NCBI GenBank assembly: GCA_902533625.1
Contig: CACAMI010000001.1
Location: forward strand, 1-64,000
DNA: 64,000 bases
Reading direction: 5' to 3'
From: an uncultured Alphaproteobacteria bacterium
GTDB taxonomy: Bacteria; Pseudomonadota; Alphaproteobacteria; Rhodobacterales; Rhodobacteraceae
The notes under the pieces were generated by a model that was given only the letters and a program-made list of their open reading frames with translations, was not told the DNA's origin and ran no database searches. Shown in pieces: positions 43,312-53,374 of the stretch. The position numbers and the translations under genes were made by a program. Numbering within the stretch: position 1 is the stretch's first letter; every line of letters starts with the position of its first letter.

Positions 43312-45741
43312 ATGAGTGAAGACGGATACCCAGAAAAGAAAAATAAGTCCTTAAATTTAAGGGGAGGACAAGGTGTTGTTAGACAAAACTTTTCCCATGG
43401 AAGGGTAAAATCTGTTGTAGTTGAAACCAAAAGGAAAAAATTAATACTCTCTAAACCAAACTCTCTTAATCCATCACCGAAAACGGGTGAAGTAATACAA
43501 TCAAAACAGGACATAAAGTTTTCGGGTGAATTGGAAAGGAAACGAAAAGCTTTGGAGGCTGCCAAAGGTGTGGAAGCGGTTAGAAAAGAGAAAGAAGTTG
43601 CTGAGAGAAAAAAGAGGGATTTGGAGCTGGAGGAGCTCAGATCAAATAGGAAAGCTCAAGAGACATTTAAAGAAGATAAAAAAGTGGATTTGTCTTCTCT
43701 GAAAAACAGCTTACCTTCTGAACCAATAGTTGAAAAACCTAGAGCAAAGCCAGAAAAAAGTTTTTCTAAAAATGTTTCACTAAAGAAATCTAGAAGTGAA
43801 GAGGAGGAAAATAAAAAGACTTCCAGAAACACTGAAGACAGGAGACGGTCAGGTAAACTTACCATTGTACAGGCACTTGGAGAGGAAGGTGGACGACATA
43901 GATCTATTGCCTCCATGAGAAGGCGGCAAGAAAAAGAAAAGAGAAGACTAACACAAGAACCACAAGAAAGAGAAAAGGTTATAAGAGATGTGCAGATTCC
44001 TGATTCCATAACGGTACAAGAACTTGCAAATCGAATGGCAGAAAGATCTGCTGCTGTCGTAAAAACCCTTATGACAAATGGAATAATGGCCACTCAAAAC
44101 CAAATAATTGATTCAGACACTGCAATGCTTATTGTCGAAGAGTTTGGACACAAAACAATTAGGGTTTCTGAATCTGATATAGAAGATTCTATTGTTAATT
44201 TTGATGAAGCTGACGATGGAGAGAAGTCACCGAGACCACCTATAATTACTATTATGGGACACGTGGATCATGGAAAAACTACTCTACTCGATGCTATAAA
44301 AAGTACAAATGTTGTCTCTTCAGAGGCTGGAGGAATAACTCAACACATTGGCGCGTACCAAGTAAAGACAAAAAATGGGGAATTATTAACTTTTATTGAC
44401 ACTCCTGGACACTCTGCTTTTACATCTATGAGAGCACGGGGAGCTCAAGTTACTGATATTGTTGTATTAGTTGTTGCCGCTGATGATGGAGTGATGCCTC
44501 AAACAATTGAAGCAATAAATCATGCTAAGGCAGCAAATGTGCCTATCATTGTCGCCATAAATAAATCAGATAAACCTGATGCTGATGCAAATAGAGTAAG
44601 AACTGAACTTCTTCAACACGAAATAGTTGTAGAATCTATGTCTGGAGAAGTATTGGAGGTCGAAGTATCTGCCTTAAATTCTACAGGCCTTGATAAACTT
44701 TTAGATGCAATAGCTCTACAGTCGGAACTTTTGGAATTAAGCGCTAATAAAACCAGACCAGCTGAAGGGGCTGTAATTGAAGCAAAACTAGATGTCGGAA
44801 AGGGACCCATAGCTACTGTGTTAGTGTTAAAGGGTACTTTGAAAACTGGGGATATTTTTGTTGTTGGGTGCCAATGGGGTAAAGTCAGAGCTCTTTTAGA
44901 CGACACTGGTTCGGTAACAAAAACTGCCACACCTTCAGTACCCGTCGAGGTACTAGGACTTAATGGAACTCCTGAGGCAGGTGATTTATTAAATGTTGTA
45001 ACAGATGAATCTAAGGCTAGAGAACTTGCGAATTATAGAGCACAAATTCTTAAAGATAAAAAAGCTGCACTTGGATCTGGGGCTTCATTCGAACAACTTT
45101 TGGCAAATGCAAAAATAAAGGAAAATATTTCTGAACTACCTGTCTTAGTTAAGTCAGATGTTCAGGGTTCTGCTGAAGCAATAGTTCAGGCTTTAAATAA
45201 AGTTGGAAATGAGGAAGTGGTAGTTAAAGTTTTATACTCGGGGGTAGGCGCCATTACCGAAAGTGATGTTTTACTTGCCGAAGCGTCCAGTGCACCAATA
45301 ATAGGTTTCAATGTTAGAGCTAATGCCCCAGCAAGAGAATCTGCAAATCAAAAAAATGTGGAAATAAAGTATTTTTCTATAATTTATGACCTGGTAGATA
45401 ACATTAAGGGACTTGCTTCAGGTTTATTAACCCCAAAAATAGAAGAAACTTTTATTGGCTATGCTGAAATTAAGCAAATTTTTAAAGTAAGTGACTCTGG
45501 GAAAATTGCTGGTTGCTTAGTTAATGAAGGCATAGCTAAAAAAGATGCTGGAGTAAGACTTCTTAGGGACAATGTGGTTATACATCAAGGAAAGCTCAAG
45601 ACTCTAAAGAGGTTTAAAGATGATGTTAAAGAAGTTCAATCTGGCCAAGAGTGTGGCATGGCATTTGAAAGTTATGACGACATAAGAGAAAGTGATATGA
45701 TCGAAATATTTACAACCAAGGAAATTAAAAGATCTCTTTGA
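43312..45741 (+). CDS. infB: Translation initiation factor IF-2
   Basis: GTPase that brings fMet-tRNA to the 30S subunit. The 809-aa protein has a highly charged Lys/Glu-rich N-terminal region (~residues 60-240) with an IF2_N segment ([21 protein letters not shown]). The G domain follows from ~residue 315 ([34 protein letters not shown]), then domains II-IV. The G4 motif is NKSD rather than NKID or NKCD. Downstream one expects rbfA and truB, but hslV follows after 22 nt. Confidence 0.97.
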   Translation: MSEDGYPEKKNKSLNLRGGQGVVRQNFSHGRVKSVVVETKRKKLILSKPNSLNPSPKTGEVIQSKQDIKFSGELERKRKALEAAKGVEAVRKEKEVAERKKRDLELEELRSNRKAQETFKEDKKVDLSSLKNSLPSEPIVEKPRAKPEKSFSKNVSLKKSRSEEEENKKTSRNTEDRRRSGKLTIVQALGEEGGRHRSIASMRRRQEKEKRRLTQEPQEREKVIRDVQIPDSITVQELANRMAERSAAVVKTLMTNGIMATQNQIIDSDTAMLIVEEFGHKTIRVSESDIEDSIVNFDEADDGEKSPRPPIITIMGHVDHGKTTLLDAIKSTNVVSSEAGGITQHIGAYQVKTKNGELLTFIDTPGHSAFTSMRARGAQVTDIVVLVVAADDGVMPQTIEAINHAKAANVPIIVAINKSDKPDADANRVRTELLQHEIVVESMSGEVLEVEVSALNSTGLDKLLDAIALQSELLELSANKTRPAEGAVIEAKLDVGKGPIATVLVLKGTLKTGDIFVVGCQWGKVRALLDDTGSVTKTATPSVPVEVLGLNGTPEAGDLLNVVTDESKARELANYRAQILKDKKAALGSGASFEQLLANAKIKENISELPVLVKSDVQGSAEAIVQALNKVGNEEVVVKVLYSGVGAITESDVLLAEASSAPIIGFNVRANAPARESANQKNVEIKYFSIIYDLVDNIKGLASGLLTPKIEETFIGYAEIKQIFKVSDSGKIAGCLVNEGIAKKDAGVRLLRDNVVIHQGKLKTLKRFKDDVKEVQSGQECGMAFESYDDIRESDMIEIFTTKEIKRSL

Positions 45742-45763
45742 TATCTTTGTTTGGACATAAATA

Positions 45764-46339
45764 ATGACTTTAAGTTATGATATCCACTCTGCTAACCAAA
45801 ACTGGCATGGAACGACAATAGTTGGGGTAAGGAAGAACGGACAGGTGACGATTGCTGGTGACGGACAAGTGTCTCTTGGGCAATCAATTATAAAAAGCTC
45901 AGCGAAAAAAATCAGGCGAATTATAATTGAGAAAAATGAAGTTATTGCGGGGTTTGCAGGATCCACAGCAGATGCTTTTACTTTAATTGAACGGTTAGAG
46001 AAAAAACTTGAGAGAAGTCCAGGTCATCTTACTAAAGCTTCAATAGAGTTAGCTAAAGACTGGAGAACAGATAAATACCTTAGAAATCTGGAAGCGATGT
46101 TAATAGTTTCAGACGGAAGTACTTTACTAATTTTAACTGGATCCGGTGATGTTTTAGAACCTGAGAACAATATTGCAGCTGTTGGTTCAGGAGGCAACTA
46201 TGCATTAGCTGCTGCTAGAGGCTTGTACGATACTGCTGAAGATACAAAAGTAATAGCTTCTAAGGCACTGAAAATAGCATCAGAAATATGCGTGTATACA
46301 AATGGAAACTTGATTTCTGAGACGTTAAAATCAAAATAA
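45764..46339 (+). CDS. hslV: ATP-dependent protease subunit HslV
   Basis: Proteolytic core of the HslUV (ClpQY) two-ring protease. The 191-aa protein has [13 protein letters not shown] near the N-terminus, so the catalytic Thr lies after a ~16-residue extension, a form common in alphaproteobacteria that implies processing or a different start. The motif [12 protein letters not shown] and [17 protein letters not shown] are typical. It is directly followed by hslU (32 nt), one operon. Confidence 0.96.
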   Translation: MTLSYDIHSANQNWHGTTIVGVRKNGQVTIAGDGQVSLGQSIIKSSAKKIRRIIIEKNEVIAGFAGSTADAFTLIERLEKKLERSPGHLTKASIELAKDWRTDKYLRNLEAMLIVSDGSTLLILTGSGDVLEPENNIAAVGSGGNYALAAARGLYDTAEDTKVIASKALKIASEICVYTNGNLISETLKSK

Positions 46340-46371
46340 TCGTTATTTTTATAATTTATTAGGTTTTTATT

Positions 46372-47691
46372 ATGATAAATTTAACTCCCAAAAAAATAGT
46401 AGCTGAGCTTAATCGGTTCATTATAGGTCAACATGACGCTAAAAAAGCTGTTGCCGTTGCAATCAGAAACCGGTGGAGGCGATTACAATTACCTATAGAA
46501 CTTCAAGAAGAAATTTATCCAAAGAATATTTTAATGATAGGGCCAACAGGAGTAGGAAAGACGGAGATTTCTAGAAGGTTGGCAAAGATTACGGGCGCAC
46601 CATTTTTAAAGATTGAAGCAACAAAATTTACTGAAGTAGGGTACGTTGGTAGAGATGTGGAGCAAATAATTAGAGATTTAGTAGAAAATTCTATTTTTTT
46701 GGTTAGAGAGGAAATGCGTTCAAAAGTAAAAGCTGAAGCACATGCTGAGGCAGAAAAAAGAGTGGTCAAAGCGCTGGCCGGTTCAGAATCTAGAGAGCAA
46801 ACTATAGAGATGTTTCGCAAAAAACTAAAGGATGGACTTCTGGACGACAAAGAAATTGATATAGATATAAGAGATAGAAATATGAACTTAAGTCTTTCAG
46901 ATTTAACTAATAATATGGGTTCCTTTAACAATAATAGCTTAGGATCTTTAAATTTAGTTGATCTATTCAACTTTAGTAACAAGGACTCAAAAAAGAAAAA
47001 AAGAGTAAAGGTGAAAGACAGCTATGATTTGTTAGTAGAAGAAGAAGCGGACAAACTTTTGGATGAAGAGGTAGTTGTTAAAGAATCCCTTAAAAGAACT
47101 GAGCAAACAGGAATTGTTTTTCTTGATGAAATAGACAAGGTTTGTGATAATTCTCAAAATACCGGTGCTAACGTTAGCAGAGAGGGTGTTCAAAGAGATC
47201 TTCTTCCATTGATAGAAGGAACAACGGTCAGCACAAAGTATGGTCCCATAAAGACAGACCACATACTTTTTATAGCAAGTGGGGCTTTCCATTTATCTAG
47301 ACCATCAGACCTTCTTCCAGAACTTCAGGGAAGGTTACCTATAAGAGTGGAATTAAAAAACCTTTCTAAAAATGACTTTATAAAAATTCTTACAGACACG
47401 GACAATGCTCTCACTATTCAGTATAAAGAACTAATGAGAACCGAAGGGTTAGATGTTAATTTTAATTCTAAAGGTATTGAAGAAATAGCTCGTGTGGCAG
47501 AAAATATTAATAACAAAGTTGAAAGCATAGGAGCGCGACGACTTTATACCGTTCTTGAAAAAGTTTTTGATGAAATTAGCTATAATGCCCCAGATTTGAA
47601 AGGAGAAAAAATAACTATAAATGAAGGTTTTGTTAAAAAGAACTTGAAAAATATGGGAGAAAGTACCGATGAAGAGAACTTAATTTTATAA
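46372..47691 (+). CDS. hslU: ATP-dependent protease ATPase subunit HslU
   Basis: AAA+ unfoldase that feeds HslV. The 439-aa protein opens [17 protein letters not shown] and has Walker [10 protein letters not shown] at ~57, the pore loop GYVGRDVE at ~91, an I-domain at ~110-240, and Walker [10 protein letters not shown] at ~248. The sensor-2 GARRL motif is present. It converges with smr with a 6-bp overlap, so no terminator fits between them. Confidence 0.97.
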   Translation: MINLTPKKIVAELNRFIIGQHDAKKAVAVAIRNRWRRLQLPIELQEEIYPKNILMIGPTGVGKTEISRRLAKITGAPFLKIEATKFTEVGYVGRDVEQIIRDLVENSIFLVREEMRSKVKAEAHAEAEKRVVKALAGSESREQTIEMFRKKLKDGLLDDKEIDIDIRDRNMNLSLSDLTNNMGSFNNNSLGSLNLVDLFNFSNKDSKKKKRVKVKDSYDLLVEEEADKLLDEEVVVKESLKRTEQTGIVFLDEIDKVCDNSQNTGANVSREGVQRDLLPLIEGTTVSTKYGPIKTDHILFIASGAFHLSRPSDLLPELQGRLPIRVELKNLSKNDFIKILTDTDNALTIQYKELMRTEGLDVNFNSKGIEEIARVAENINNKVESIGARRLYTVLEKVFDEISYNAPDLKGEKITINEGFVKKNLKNMGESTDEENLIL

Positions 47692-48231
47692 ACTTTTTTT
47701 TCTTATATATATATAGTAGGCGCCCGAGCCTCCATGGTTAAGTGCAGCAGGAAAAACAGCTAAAATATTATTGGATTGTGCTGACTGGGAAATCCATTGA
47801 GGTAGTTCCTTTTTTAAAACCCCAACTTCCCCTAGATTGGAAAGCTTATTACCCTTTCCTGTAATTATTAAAACAAATCTTAATTTAGCCTTTATAGAAG
47901 TCTCTATAAAGTTTAAGACCCTTATGTGTGCCTCTTTCCTCCTTAACCCATGCAAATCTAAAGTCGCTTCGGGTCTAATTTTTCCTCTTTTAAGATCTCT
48001 AAGTTTTTTCTTATCAATTGCTTGTTCATTTATATTATGAAACCCAGTTTGTGCTTTTTTCCCTTTTATTGGGATTTCTTTTTTTTCAACATTGGGATTA
48101 TATATGAATTTTTTGGTGAAATTGTTTTTTGGAATAGAGTTTTTATGATCCATTTTAGGAATTTTTTTTATTTTATTTGAAAACTCCTCCCATGTTTTTA
48201 GGTCATCTTTCGAAAGATCTTTACTTTTCAC
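47686..48231 (-). CDS. Smr/MutS2 family domain protein
   Basis: A 181-aa protein with a C-terminal Smr domain: [19 protein letters not shown], then LIITGKGNK (TGxG motif), ending in a short basic tail. Smr domains often have nicking-endonuclease activity. The N-terminal ~75 residues are basic and unstructured. In related genomes smr lies beside mltA and tim44; here mltA is missing and tim44 is 19 bp upstream on the same strand. Confidence 0.9.
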   Translation of the reverse strand: MKSKDLSKDDLKTWEEFSNKIKKIPKMDHKNSIPKNNFTKKFIYNPNVEKKEIPIKGKKAQTGFHNINEQAIDKKKLRDLKRGKIRPEATLDLHGLRRKEAHIRVLNFIETSIKAKLRFVLIITGKGNKLSNLGEVGVLKKELPQWISQSAQSNNILAVFPAALNHGGSGAYYIYIRKKSL

Positions 48232-48250
48232 AACTTAATTTAACCTTTAT

Positions 48251-48904
48251 TTAACCGTTGGTGCTGATCAAAAACCAATTAGGTTCCTTTTTCGAAAAGT
48301 TCTTAAAAAATGTCCATGTGTCCTTCTGTTTTTTTATTTTTTTTGGATCACCTTCTACTACTTTTCCACCCACATCCTTAACAACAGAACTAATATCAGA
48401 CACAAAAGACAAAGTGATTTCTGCTACTCTATTTTCTTTGTCGTATGAGGCATCCTTTAATCTTATTTCCCGCACCCCACCAAACTCGATTTCTACCGTG
48501 TAACCATTGTTAGCTCTTTCGTCTATTACTTTAGAAAAAGCTTCAAAAACTTCATCTAAAAGTAGTGGTCTTAATTTTTCTACATCTCCTCTTTCAAAAG
48601 AAACAATGATCAACTCATATGCCTTTTTTGCTCCCGAAATGAAATCTTTTACAGTGAAGGTTTTGTCACTCTTTTTCATTTCTTTTAGAGAGTTTCCTGA
48701 CGAACTGTCTATATCTACGTAATCTGCTATGTCTTCATCCGCATTGTCTACGTTAGAGTTAATATCAACATTCAAATCAACTGGTTTCAAATTAGTCGGC
48801 TTATTATTGATATTTCCTTCGTGCCCTTGCCTATTCCCTAATACAGAAAAAAGCCTCCAAAATAGAAACAAAGCTACAGATGCTAGGATAATTATGTTTG
48901 TCAT
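48251..48904 (-). CDS. Tim44-like domain protein
   Basis: A 217-aa membrane-anchored protein: one N-terminal helix (TNIIILASVALFLFWRLFSVL), an acidic linker rich in Asp and Asn, then a Tim44-like domain from ~residue 85 (FVKDFISGAKKAYELIIVSFERGD to the C-terminus). The mitochondrial counterpart links Hsp70 to the TIM23 translocase. Bacterial members may assist membrane protein complexes (TimA type). Likely an operon with smr. It is divergent from fxsA. Confidence 0.88.
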   Translation of the reverse strand: MTNIIILASVALFLFWRLFSVLGNRQGHEGNINNKPTNLKPVDLNVDINSNVDNADEDIADYVDIDSSSGNSLKEMKKSDKTFTVKDFISGAKKAYELIIVSFERGDVEKLRPLLLDEVFEAFSKVIDERANNGYTVEIEFGGVREIRLKDASYDKENRVAEITLSFVSDISSVVKDVGGKVVEGDPKKIKKQKDTWTFFKNFSKKEPNWFLISTNG

Positions 48905-48999
48905 TTTTTGTTCCTTTTGGATTTTTTTATTTATTTAACATTTTTTTTCTTTAAAACAATCATATCTATAAAACTATTTTAATTTTTTAATATATCAAA

Positions 49000-49428
49000 A
49001 TGAAACTTATACTATTATTAATTATCATACCAGTATGCGAAATTTTCCTATTTATAACGATTAGTAATTATATTGGCTTATTTTATGTTTTGTTTTTTAC
49101 GGTTTTAACTGCCTTCCTTGGACTTTCCTTAGTCAAAACACATTGGAAGAAAAACTTACAAAAATATAGTGTCAATTCTCTTAGCTCGGTACAATTAAAT
49201 TTTGAAAATTTATCAGACAGTCTCTTCATTTTAGTTTCGGGAATATTTTTTATTACCCCAGGTTTTCTAACTGATTTATTTGCTATTATTCTAATTCATC
49301 CCAGTATAAGAAGTTTTATTAGACACTGGTTAATTTCACATTTTATAGATTCTGTTGAAATAAAAAGAGGTGGTAAAAAAACTCCTCATGAATATGTCGA
49401 AACTGATTATGAAGAGGTAAAAGACTAA
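49000..49428 (+). CDS. fxsA: FxsA family membrane protein
   Basis: A 142-aa integral membrane protein with three to four hydrophobic segments and the FxsA opening pattern LLLIIIPVCEIFLFITISNYIG. The name comes from phage-T7 exclusion suppression in E. coli, and the physiological role is unknown. FFITPGFLTDLFAIILIHP fits the conserved third helix region. It is followed by secB after 25 nt. Confidence 0.88.
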   Translation: MKLILLLIIIPVCEIFLFITISNYIGLFYVLFFTVLTAFLGLSLVKTHWKKNLQKYSVNSLSSVQLNFENLSDSLFILVSGIFFITPGFLTDLFAIILIHPSIRSFIRHWLISHFIDSVEIKRGGKKTPHEYVETDYEEVKD

Positions 49429-49453
49429 ATGTCATTTCCTTTAGGAGAAAAGA

Positions 49454-49882
49454 ATGGAAAAAGAGACGAAGAAATTTAGAATTATTACGCAGTATATAAA
49501 GGATTTATCTTTTGAAAATAAATTAGCGATTGATCATAAAGCTTCCAAGGTCAAACCTGAACCTAATTTTAATCTTGATATCAAAACGGCTTCTCTTGGA
49601 AACTCTATATATGAAGTATCTCTTGTTTGCAATGTCGAAGCAAAAATAGAAAATGAAACTGTTTATATAATTGAGCTTATATATTGTGGTATATGTTCTG
49701 TTTCTAGCGATTCTGAAATAGAGTTGAAAAACGTTCTTTACTCTAAAGTACCAGGTTTTATTTACCCCTATGCTAGGCGAATAATTTCTAGTCTAACTAT
49801 GGACAGCAACTTTCCTACGATAAGCATCGGTCCAATATATTTTGAAGAAATTAAATCAGAAGATATAGATATTGATCAATAG
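49454..49882 (+). CDS. secB: Protein-export chaperone SecB
   Basis: Tetrameric cytosolic chaperone that keeps preproteins unfolded and hands them to SecA. The 142-aa sequence is divergent but has family landmarks: QYIKDLSFEN near the N-terminus, KTASLGNSIYEVSL, YPYARRIISSLTMDSNFP, and ISIGPIYF near the end, in place of PLxLxPIDF. The gene order fxsA-secB against dnaQ is the standard alphaproteobacterial one. It converges with dnaQ with a 7-bp overlap. Confidence 0.92.
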   Translation: MEKETKKFRIITQYIKDLSFENKLAIDHKASKVKPEPNFNLDIKTASLGNSIYEVSLVCNVEAKIENETVYIIELIYCGICSVSSDSEIELKNVLYSKVPGFIYPYARRIISSLTMDSNFPTISIGPIYFEEIKSEDIDIDQ

Positions 49883-50589
49883 TTCCATTTTTTTTCACCA
49901 CCAATGGATTTTATAAAATCGCTATGAGCCTTGATTTCATGTTCTTTTAAACGTTTTGTTAGTTTTTTTGACCTTTGCCTTGTGTAATTATTTTCAGTAT
50001 TTATTGATGTCTTTTTTTGTTGAATATTATCAAGTGTAAAATCTGGTTGAGAACCACCAATGAGTTCTAAATATACTTTTGACAATATGTTGGTGTCCAC
50101 TAATGCGCCATGGAAATCTTTGCGAGCTGATCGATCAATTCCGAAGCGAGATGCTAACGCATCCAAAGAGTTTTGTCTCGATGGAAATTTTTTTCTTGCT
50201 AATTTTAACGTATCAATAAAATCGAAATTAGAGAGGTCATCTTTATTTGCCTTTTTTAATTCACAATTTAGAAACTTTAGATCAAATTCTGCATTGTGGA
50301 TAATGAGGACGCCTCCACTTATAAAAGTTAGAAATTCATCGGCTATCATTTGAAACGTGGGCTTGTCTGATAAATCTTCATTTGTTAGCCCATGTATCAT
50401 TGTAGATTCTTTTGGAACACTTCTTTCTGGATTCACATATTGATGATATGTTTTTCCGGTAGGCACATGTCCTAAAAGCTCTACAGCTCCAATTTCAATT
50501 ACCCTATGACCGGCAGGGTTGGTATCTGTTGGATAAGGGTCTAAACCTGTCGTTTCAGTATCTAAAACTATTTCCTTAATTTTTGACAT
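49876..50589 (-). CDS. dnaQ: DNA polymerase III epsilon subunit
   Basis: Proofreading 3'-5' exonuclease of the replicative polymerase. The 237-aa protein shows DEDDh motifs: VLDTETTGLDP at the N-terminus, IHNAEFDLKFL at ~97, and FHGALVDTNIL with the active His and Asp at ~159. A basic tail (ending RLKEHEIKAH) may carry the alpha-binding region. Last gene of aroE-coaE-dnaQ, with a 14-bp overlap with coaE. Confidence 0.96.
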   Translation of the reverse strand: MSKIKEIVLDTETTGLDPYPTDTNPAGHRVIEIGAVELLGHVPTGKTYHQYVNPERSVPKESTMIHGLTNEDLSDKPTFQMIADEFLTFISGGVLIIHNAEFDLKFLNCELKKANKDDLSNFDFIDTLKLARKKFPSRQNSLDALASRFGIDRSARKDFHGALVDTNILSKVYLELIGGSQPDFTLDNIQQKKTSINTENNYTRQRSKKLTKRLKEHEIKAHSDFIKSIGGEKKWNY

Positions 50590-51178
50590 TTGTTTTCAGT
50601 ATAATTTGGATAATTTTTTTCACCTCTGTTTTTACATGTCTCAACCCTAAATCAGTTTCTATAATAAAATCGGCTAACTGACATTTTTCCTCTATATTTA
50701 TTTGCTTAGAATTGATTTTCTGAAACTGTTCCTTTGTCATAGTTCCTCTTTTTAGTACTCTTCTTTCTTGTTCTAAAGGACTTGTCTTCACTACCAAAAC
50801 TCCATCAAGCCATCCACGTTCACCAGTTTCAAAAAGCAAGGGAATATCAAAAGCTATAATTGGATGATGTTTGTTTTTGTCTATAAATTCATTTCGGTTT
50901 TTCTTTAGCAAAGGATGAATTTTAGATTCTATTTTTGAGAGCAGGTCCCTTTGTTTTAAACTTTCTTCAAGTATTTTTTTCCTATCTACTTCATAGGTGT
51001 TAACATATAGATTTGAAAAATTCTTTATTGCATTATAACCATCTTCACCTTTTTTGTATAGTTTGTGTACAGTTTTATCGGCATCCCAGACAGGTATACC
51101 TTCTTGGAAGAAAAATTTGGCAGTTTGAGTTTTCCCCATTCCAATTGAACCTGTAATCCCAAGGTTAAATGGTAACAT
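50576..51178 (-). CDS. coaE: Dephospho-CoA kinase
   Basis: Final step of coenzyme A synthesis: phosphorylates the 3'-OH of dephospho-CoA. The 200-aa protein has the P-loop GITGSIGMGKTQTAKFF (G8-T16 region), VWDADKTVHKLY with the substrate Asp, and DIPLLFETGE. It overlaps aroE by 14 bp and dnaQ by 14 bp, so the three genes are translationally coupled. Confidence 0.96.
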   Translation of the reverse strand: MLPFNLGITGSIGMGKTQTAKFFFQEGIPVWDADKTVHKLYKKGEDGYNAIKNFSNLYVNTYEVDRKKILEESLKQRDLLSKIESKIHPLLKKNRNEFIDKNKHHPIIAFDIPLLFETGERGWLDGVLVVKTSPLEQERRVLKRGTMTKEQFQKINSKQINIEEKCQLADFIIETDLGLRHVKTEVKKIIQIILKTNVKN

Positions 51179-52025
51179 TGCATTTTTCTTGTAAAAACAT
51201 TTCTAATTCTTCTGTAACTTTGGGCTGAACTCCAAACCATTTTTCAAACCCTGGTACTCCTTGGTGTAATAACATTCCAAGACCATCAACTGTTTTTAAT
51301 CCCATACTTTTTGCTGTTTTTAAAAGGTCTGTTTTTAAAGGATTATAGACCAAATCGGCTACCAATGCTTGTGAGTTTAGCTTAGAAATGTTTGGTGAAA
51401 ATCGTGCGTTTCCAATCATACCAAGTGACGTTGTGTTAACCAATGTTAACACCTCTTCTAGCTGACTATCAACATTCGTCCAATCTATAACTTTAACCTT
51501 TGCGCCCAATATATCACTTAGAGAGATGGCTTTGTTTTTAGTTCTATTTGATATTCGAACTTCAGGAACCCCTTCGTGTAACAGTGCCCATACAATTGCT
51601 CTAGCAGCTCCTCCAGCTCCATAAACTAAAGCTGGTCCTTTTTTAGGGTCCCAGTGAGGTTGCTTTTGTTTTATGTTTTCAATAAAGCCGTATGCATCTG
51701 TGTTGTCACCAGTGATTTGCCCTGAGGAATTAAAGTGAAGAGTGTTTACCGCACCTATCATAGTAGCCCTATCAGTTAGTTTATCTACCATCGAGAGAAC
51801 ATTGGTTTTATGGGGAATCGTGACGTTCGCTCCTTTAAAACCTAGTTTTGGTAAAAGATTGATAGTTTTTTCAAGCATCTTTAGGTTAACATTTAGTGGA
51901 ATGTAATAACCCTTTAGGTTGTTTTTAACCAACCAGTAATTGTGTAGGTCTGGTGAAAGAGATTGTCCTATTGGACTACCTATAACGGCAGCTAGTGGCA
52001 CTTCTTTTTGGTTCTCTATGTCCAT
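51165..52025 (-). CDS. aroE: Shikimate dehydrogenase
   Basis: NADPH-dependent reduction of 3-dehydroshikimate. The 286-aa protein contains IGQSLSPDLHN (substrate Ser), NVTIPHKTNVL (catalytic Lys), DNTDAYGF (Asp), the nucleotide loop YGAGGAARAIVWALL and NTTSLGM. First gene of the minus-strand operon aroE-coaE-dnaQ, reading away from the candidate origin at 52.0-52.3 kb. In many alphaproteobacteria maf and an RP001-like gene lie upstream; both are absent. Confidence 0.97.
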   Translation of the reverse strand: MDIENQKEVPLAAVIGSPIGQSLSPDLHNYWLVKNNLKGYYIPLNVNLKMLEKTINLLPKLGFKGANVTIPHKTNVLSMVDKLTDRATMIGAVNTLHFNSSGQITGDNTDAYGFIENIKQKQPHWDPKKGPALVYGAGGAARAIVWALLHEGVPEVRISNRTKNKAISLSDILGAKVKVIDWTNVDSQLEEVLTLVNTTSLGMIGNARFSPNISKLNSQALVADLVYNPLKTDLLKTAKSMGLKTVDGLGMLLHQGVPGFEKWFGVQPKVTEELEMFLQEKCNVTI

Positions 52026-52076
52026 AAATTTAATCTTTTATTTATTAACATTATTTAAACTTACATTATAATTGTT

Positions 52077-52085
52077 TGTGGAAAA
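52077..52085 (-). promoter_or_regulatory. DnaA box TTTTCCACA
   Basis: TGTGGAAAA on the plus strand equals TTTTCCACA on the minus strand, an exact fit to TTWTNCACA. It lies in the candidate oriC, 52 nt upstream of the aroE start. Confidence 0.6.
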
Positions 52086-52172
52086 CCGTAATGTTTTGGT
52101 TTTTTTGTATTTTATCACCAAAACTTTACCATTTTTATAATTTTTTGTTATTTTTCCATAGGGTGTTAATAA

Positions 52173-52181
52173 TGTGCATAA
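52173..52181 (-). promoter_or_regulatory. DnaA box TTATGCACA
   Basis: TGTGCATAA on the plus strand equals TTATGCACA on the minus strand, an exact fit to TTWTNCACA, followed on the plus strand by an A/T-only tract that could be the unwinding element. Confidence 0.6.
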
Positions 52182-52337
52182 ATTTTTTTTATACTGTGTT
52201 TTTTAATGTCTAGGGCCACGTGGTTTTTTTTACCTGTGAATATTTTTGTTGTTTCTTTTTTAATACCATTATTGCCATTACTACTCTAACATCTAATATA
52301 TTTATAAATATTAATTTATATTAAGGGTAGATATCAA

Positions 52338-53366
52338 GTGTTAGAAAATAAAATTATGCGCGTGCTTAACAATAAAAGAAATAAAACACCACCTGTTTGG
52401 TTAATGAGACAAGCTGGAAGATATTTAAAAGAATATCGAGATGTTAGAGAGAAAGCAGGTGGTTTTTTAGATTTATGTTATAACCCTGAATTAGCTAAAG
52501 AGGTGACATTACAACCGATTAGAAGGTTTGGATTTGATGCCGCAATACTATTTGCTGACATACTACTATTACCTCAGGCTTTAGGTAGAAAGTTATGGTT
52601 CGAAACCGGAGAAGGTCCTAGGTTAAATCCTATTCTTGGACGAAAAGATATTGATAATCTTCAGAATATAGATGTGATGAATGGTTTTTTAGAGAATATT
52701 TATGAAACCGTTCGAATCGTGAGATCTGAACTTTCTGAAGAAAAAACATTAATTGGTTTTGCTGGTGCTCCCTGGACAGTTGCCACATACATGATAGCAG
52801 GAAAAGGAGGAGATGATCAAAAGGCTGCTAAGGTGTATATGACAAGAAATCCAGAAGACTTTAGGATGTTGATAGACAAATTAACTTTAGCCACTATTGA
52901 ATATTTGTCCGAACAAATAAAAGCAGGAGCGGGCGTAGTAAAAATTTTTGATAGTTGGGCTGGTGCTTTGGGAGGGACATACTTTAAAAACTATGTATAT
53001 GAACCTATAAAAAAAATTTCTCAGGAAATAAAAAAGAGACACCCAGAGGCTAAAGTTATAGCGTTTCCAAGAGGTTGTGGTGCGAACTATAAGTCTTTTT
53101 GTGATTTAAAGTTTGTGGATTGTATAGCTCTGGATTCAACAGTACCACCACCATGGATAAAGAAAGAGGTACAAAATATTAAAGCAATACAAGGTAACCT
53201 CGATCCTATACATTTGGTTACAGGTGGGGATGAATTGTTGAGGCAAATAGATTATATCACGGATAATTATAATAAAGGGCCTTATATTTTTAATTTAGGC
53301 CATGGTATTACTCCAGATGCGGATCCGAGAAACGTAGAAATTTTACTGAAAAGGTTATCTCAATAA
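52338..53366 (+). CDS. hemE: Uroporphyrinogen decarboxylase
   Basis: Converts uroporphyrinogen III to coproporphyrinogen III. The 342-aa protein has the N-terminal PVWLMRQAGRYLKEYR and the catalytic-Asp segment FDAAILFADILLLPQ, followed by FAGAPWTVATYM and NLGHGITPDADP. The start codon is GTG at 52338, after AGGG in the upstream gap. First gene on the right side of the candidate origin, 8 nt before hemG. Confidence 0.97.
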   Translation: MLENKIMRVLNNKRNKTPPVWLMRQAGRYLKEYRDVREKAGGFLDLCYNPELAKEVTLQPIRRFGFDAAILFADILLLPQALGRKLWFETGEGPRLNPILGRKDIDNLQNIDVMNGFLENIYETVRIVRSELSEEKTLIGFAGAPWTVATYMIAGKGGDDQKAAKVYMTRNPEDFRMLIDKLTLATIEYLSEQIKAGAGVVKIFDSWAGALGGTYFKNYVYEPIKKISQEIKKRHPEAKVIAFPRGCGANYKSFCDLKFVDCIALDSTVPPPWIKKEVQNIKAIQGNLDPIHLVTGGDELLRQIDYITDNYNKGPYIFNLGHGITPDADPRNVEILLKRLSQ

Positions 53367-53374
53367 TTATAGAA

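Larger units (their letters stand above)
52026..52337. other. Candidate chromosomal replication origin (oriC)
   Basis: A 312-bp non-coding, very T-rich gap where gene direction diverges (aroE minus, hemE plus). It holds two exact matches to the DnaA-box consensus TTWTNCACA on the minus strand (52077-52085 and 52173-52181). Two 8/9 matches are at 52152-52160 (plus) and 52235-52243 (minus). A CCACGTGG palindrome is at 52216-52223. In Caulobacter and relatives oriC lies beside hemE, and parAB with two parS sites are 4-9 kb away here. Activity is inferred. Confidence 0.7.

Noticed and set aside
43656-44093. 145-aa minus-strand ORF within infB
   Set aside because: Shadow of the Lys/Glu-rich N-terminal region of IF-2; the Ser/Phe-rich composition is typical of antisense translation.
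52216-52223. CCACGTGG in the oriC gap as a third parS
   Set aside because: Only the CACGTG core matches; the GTTT and AAAC flanks required for parS are absent.
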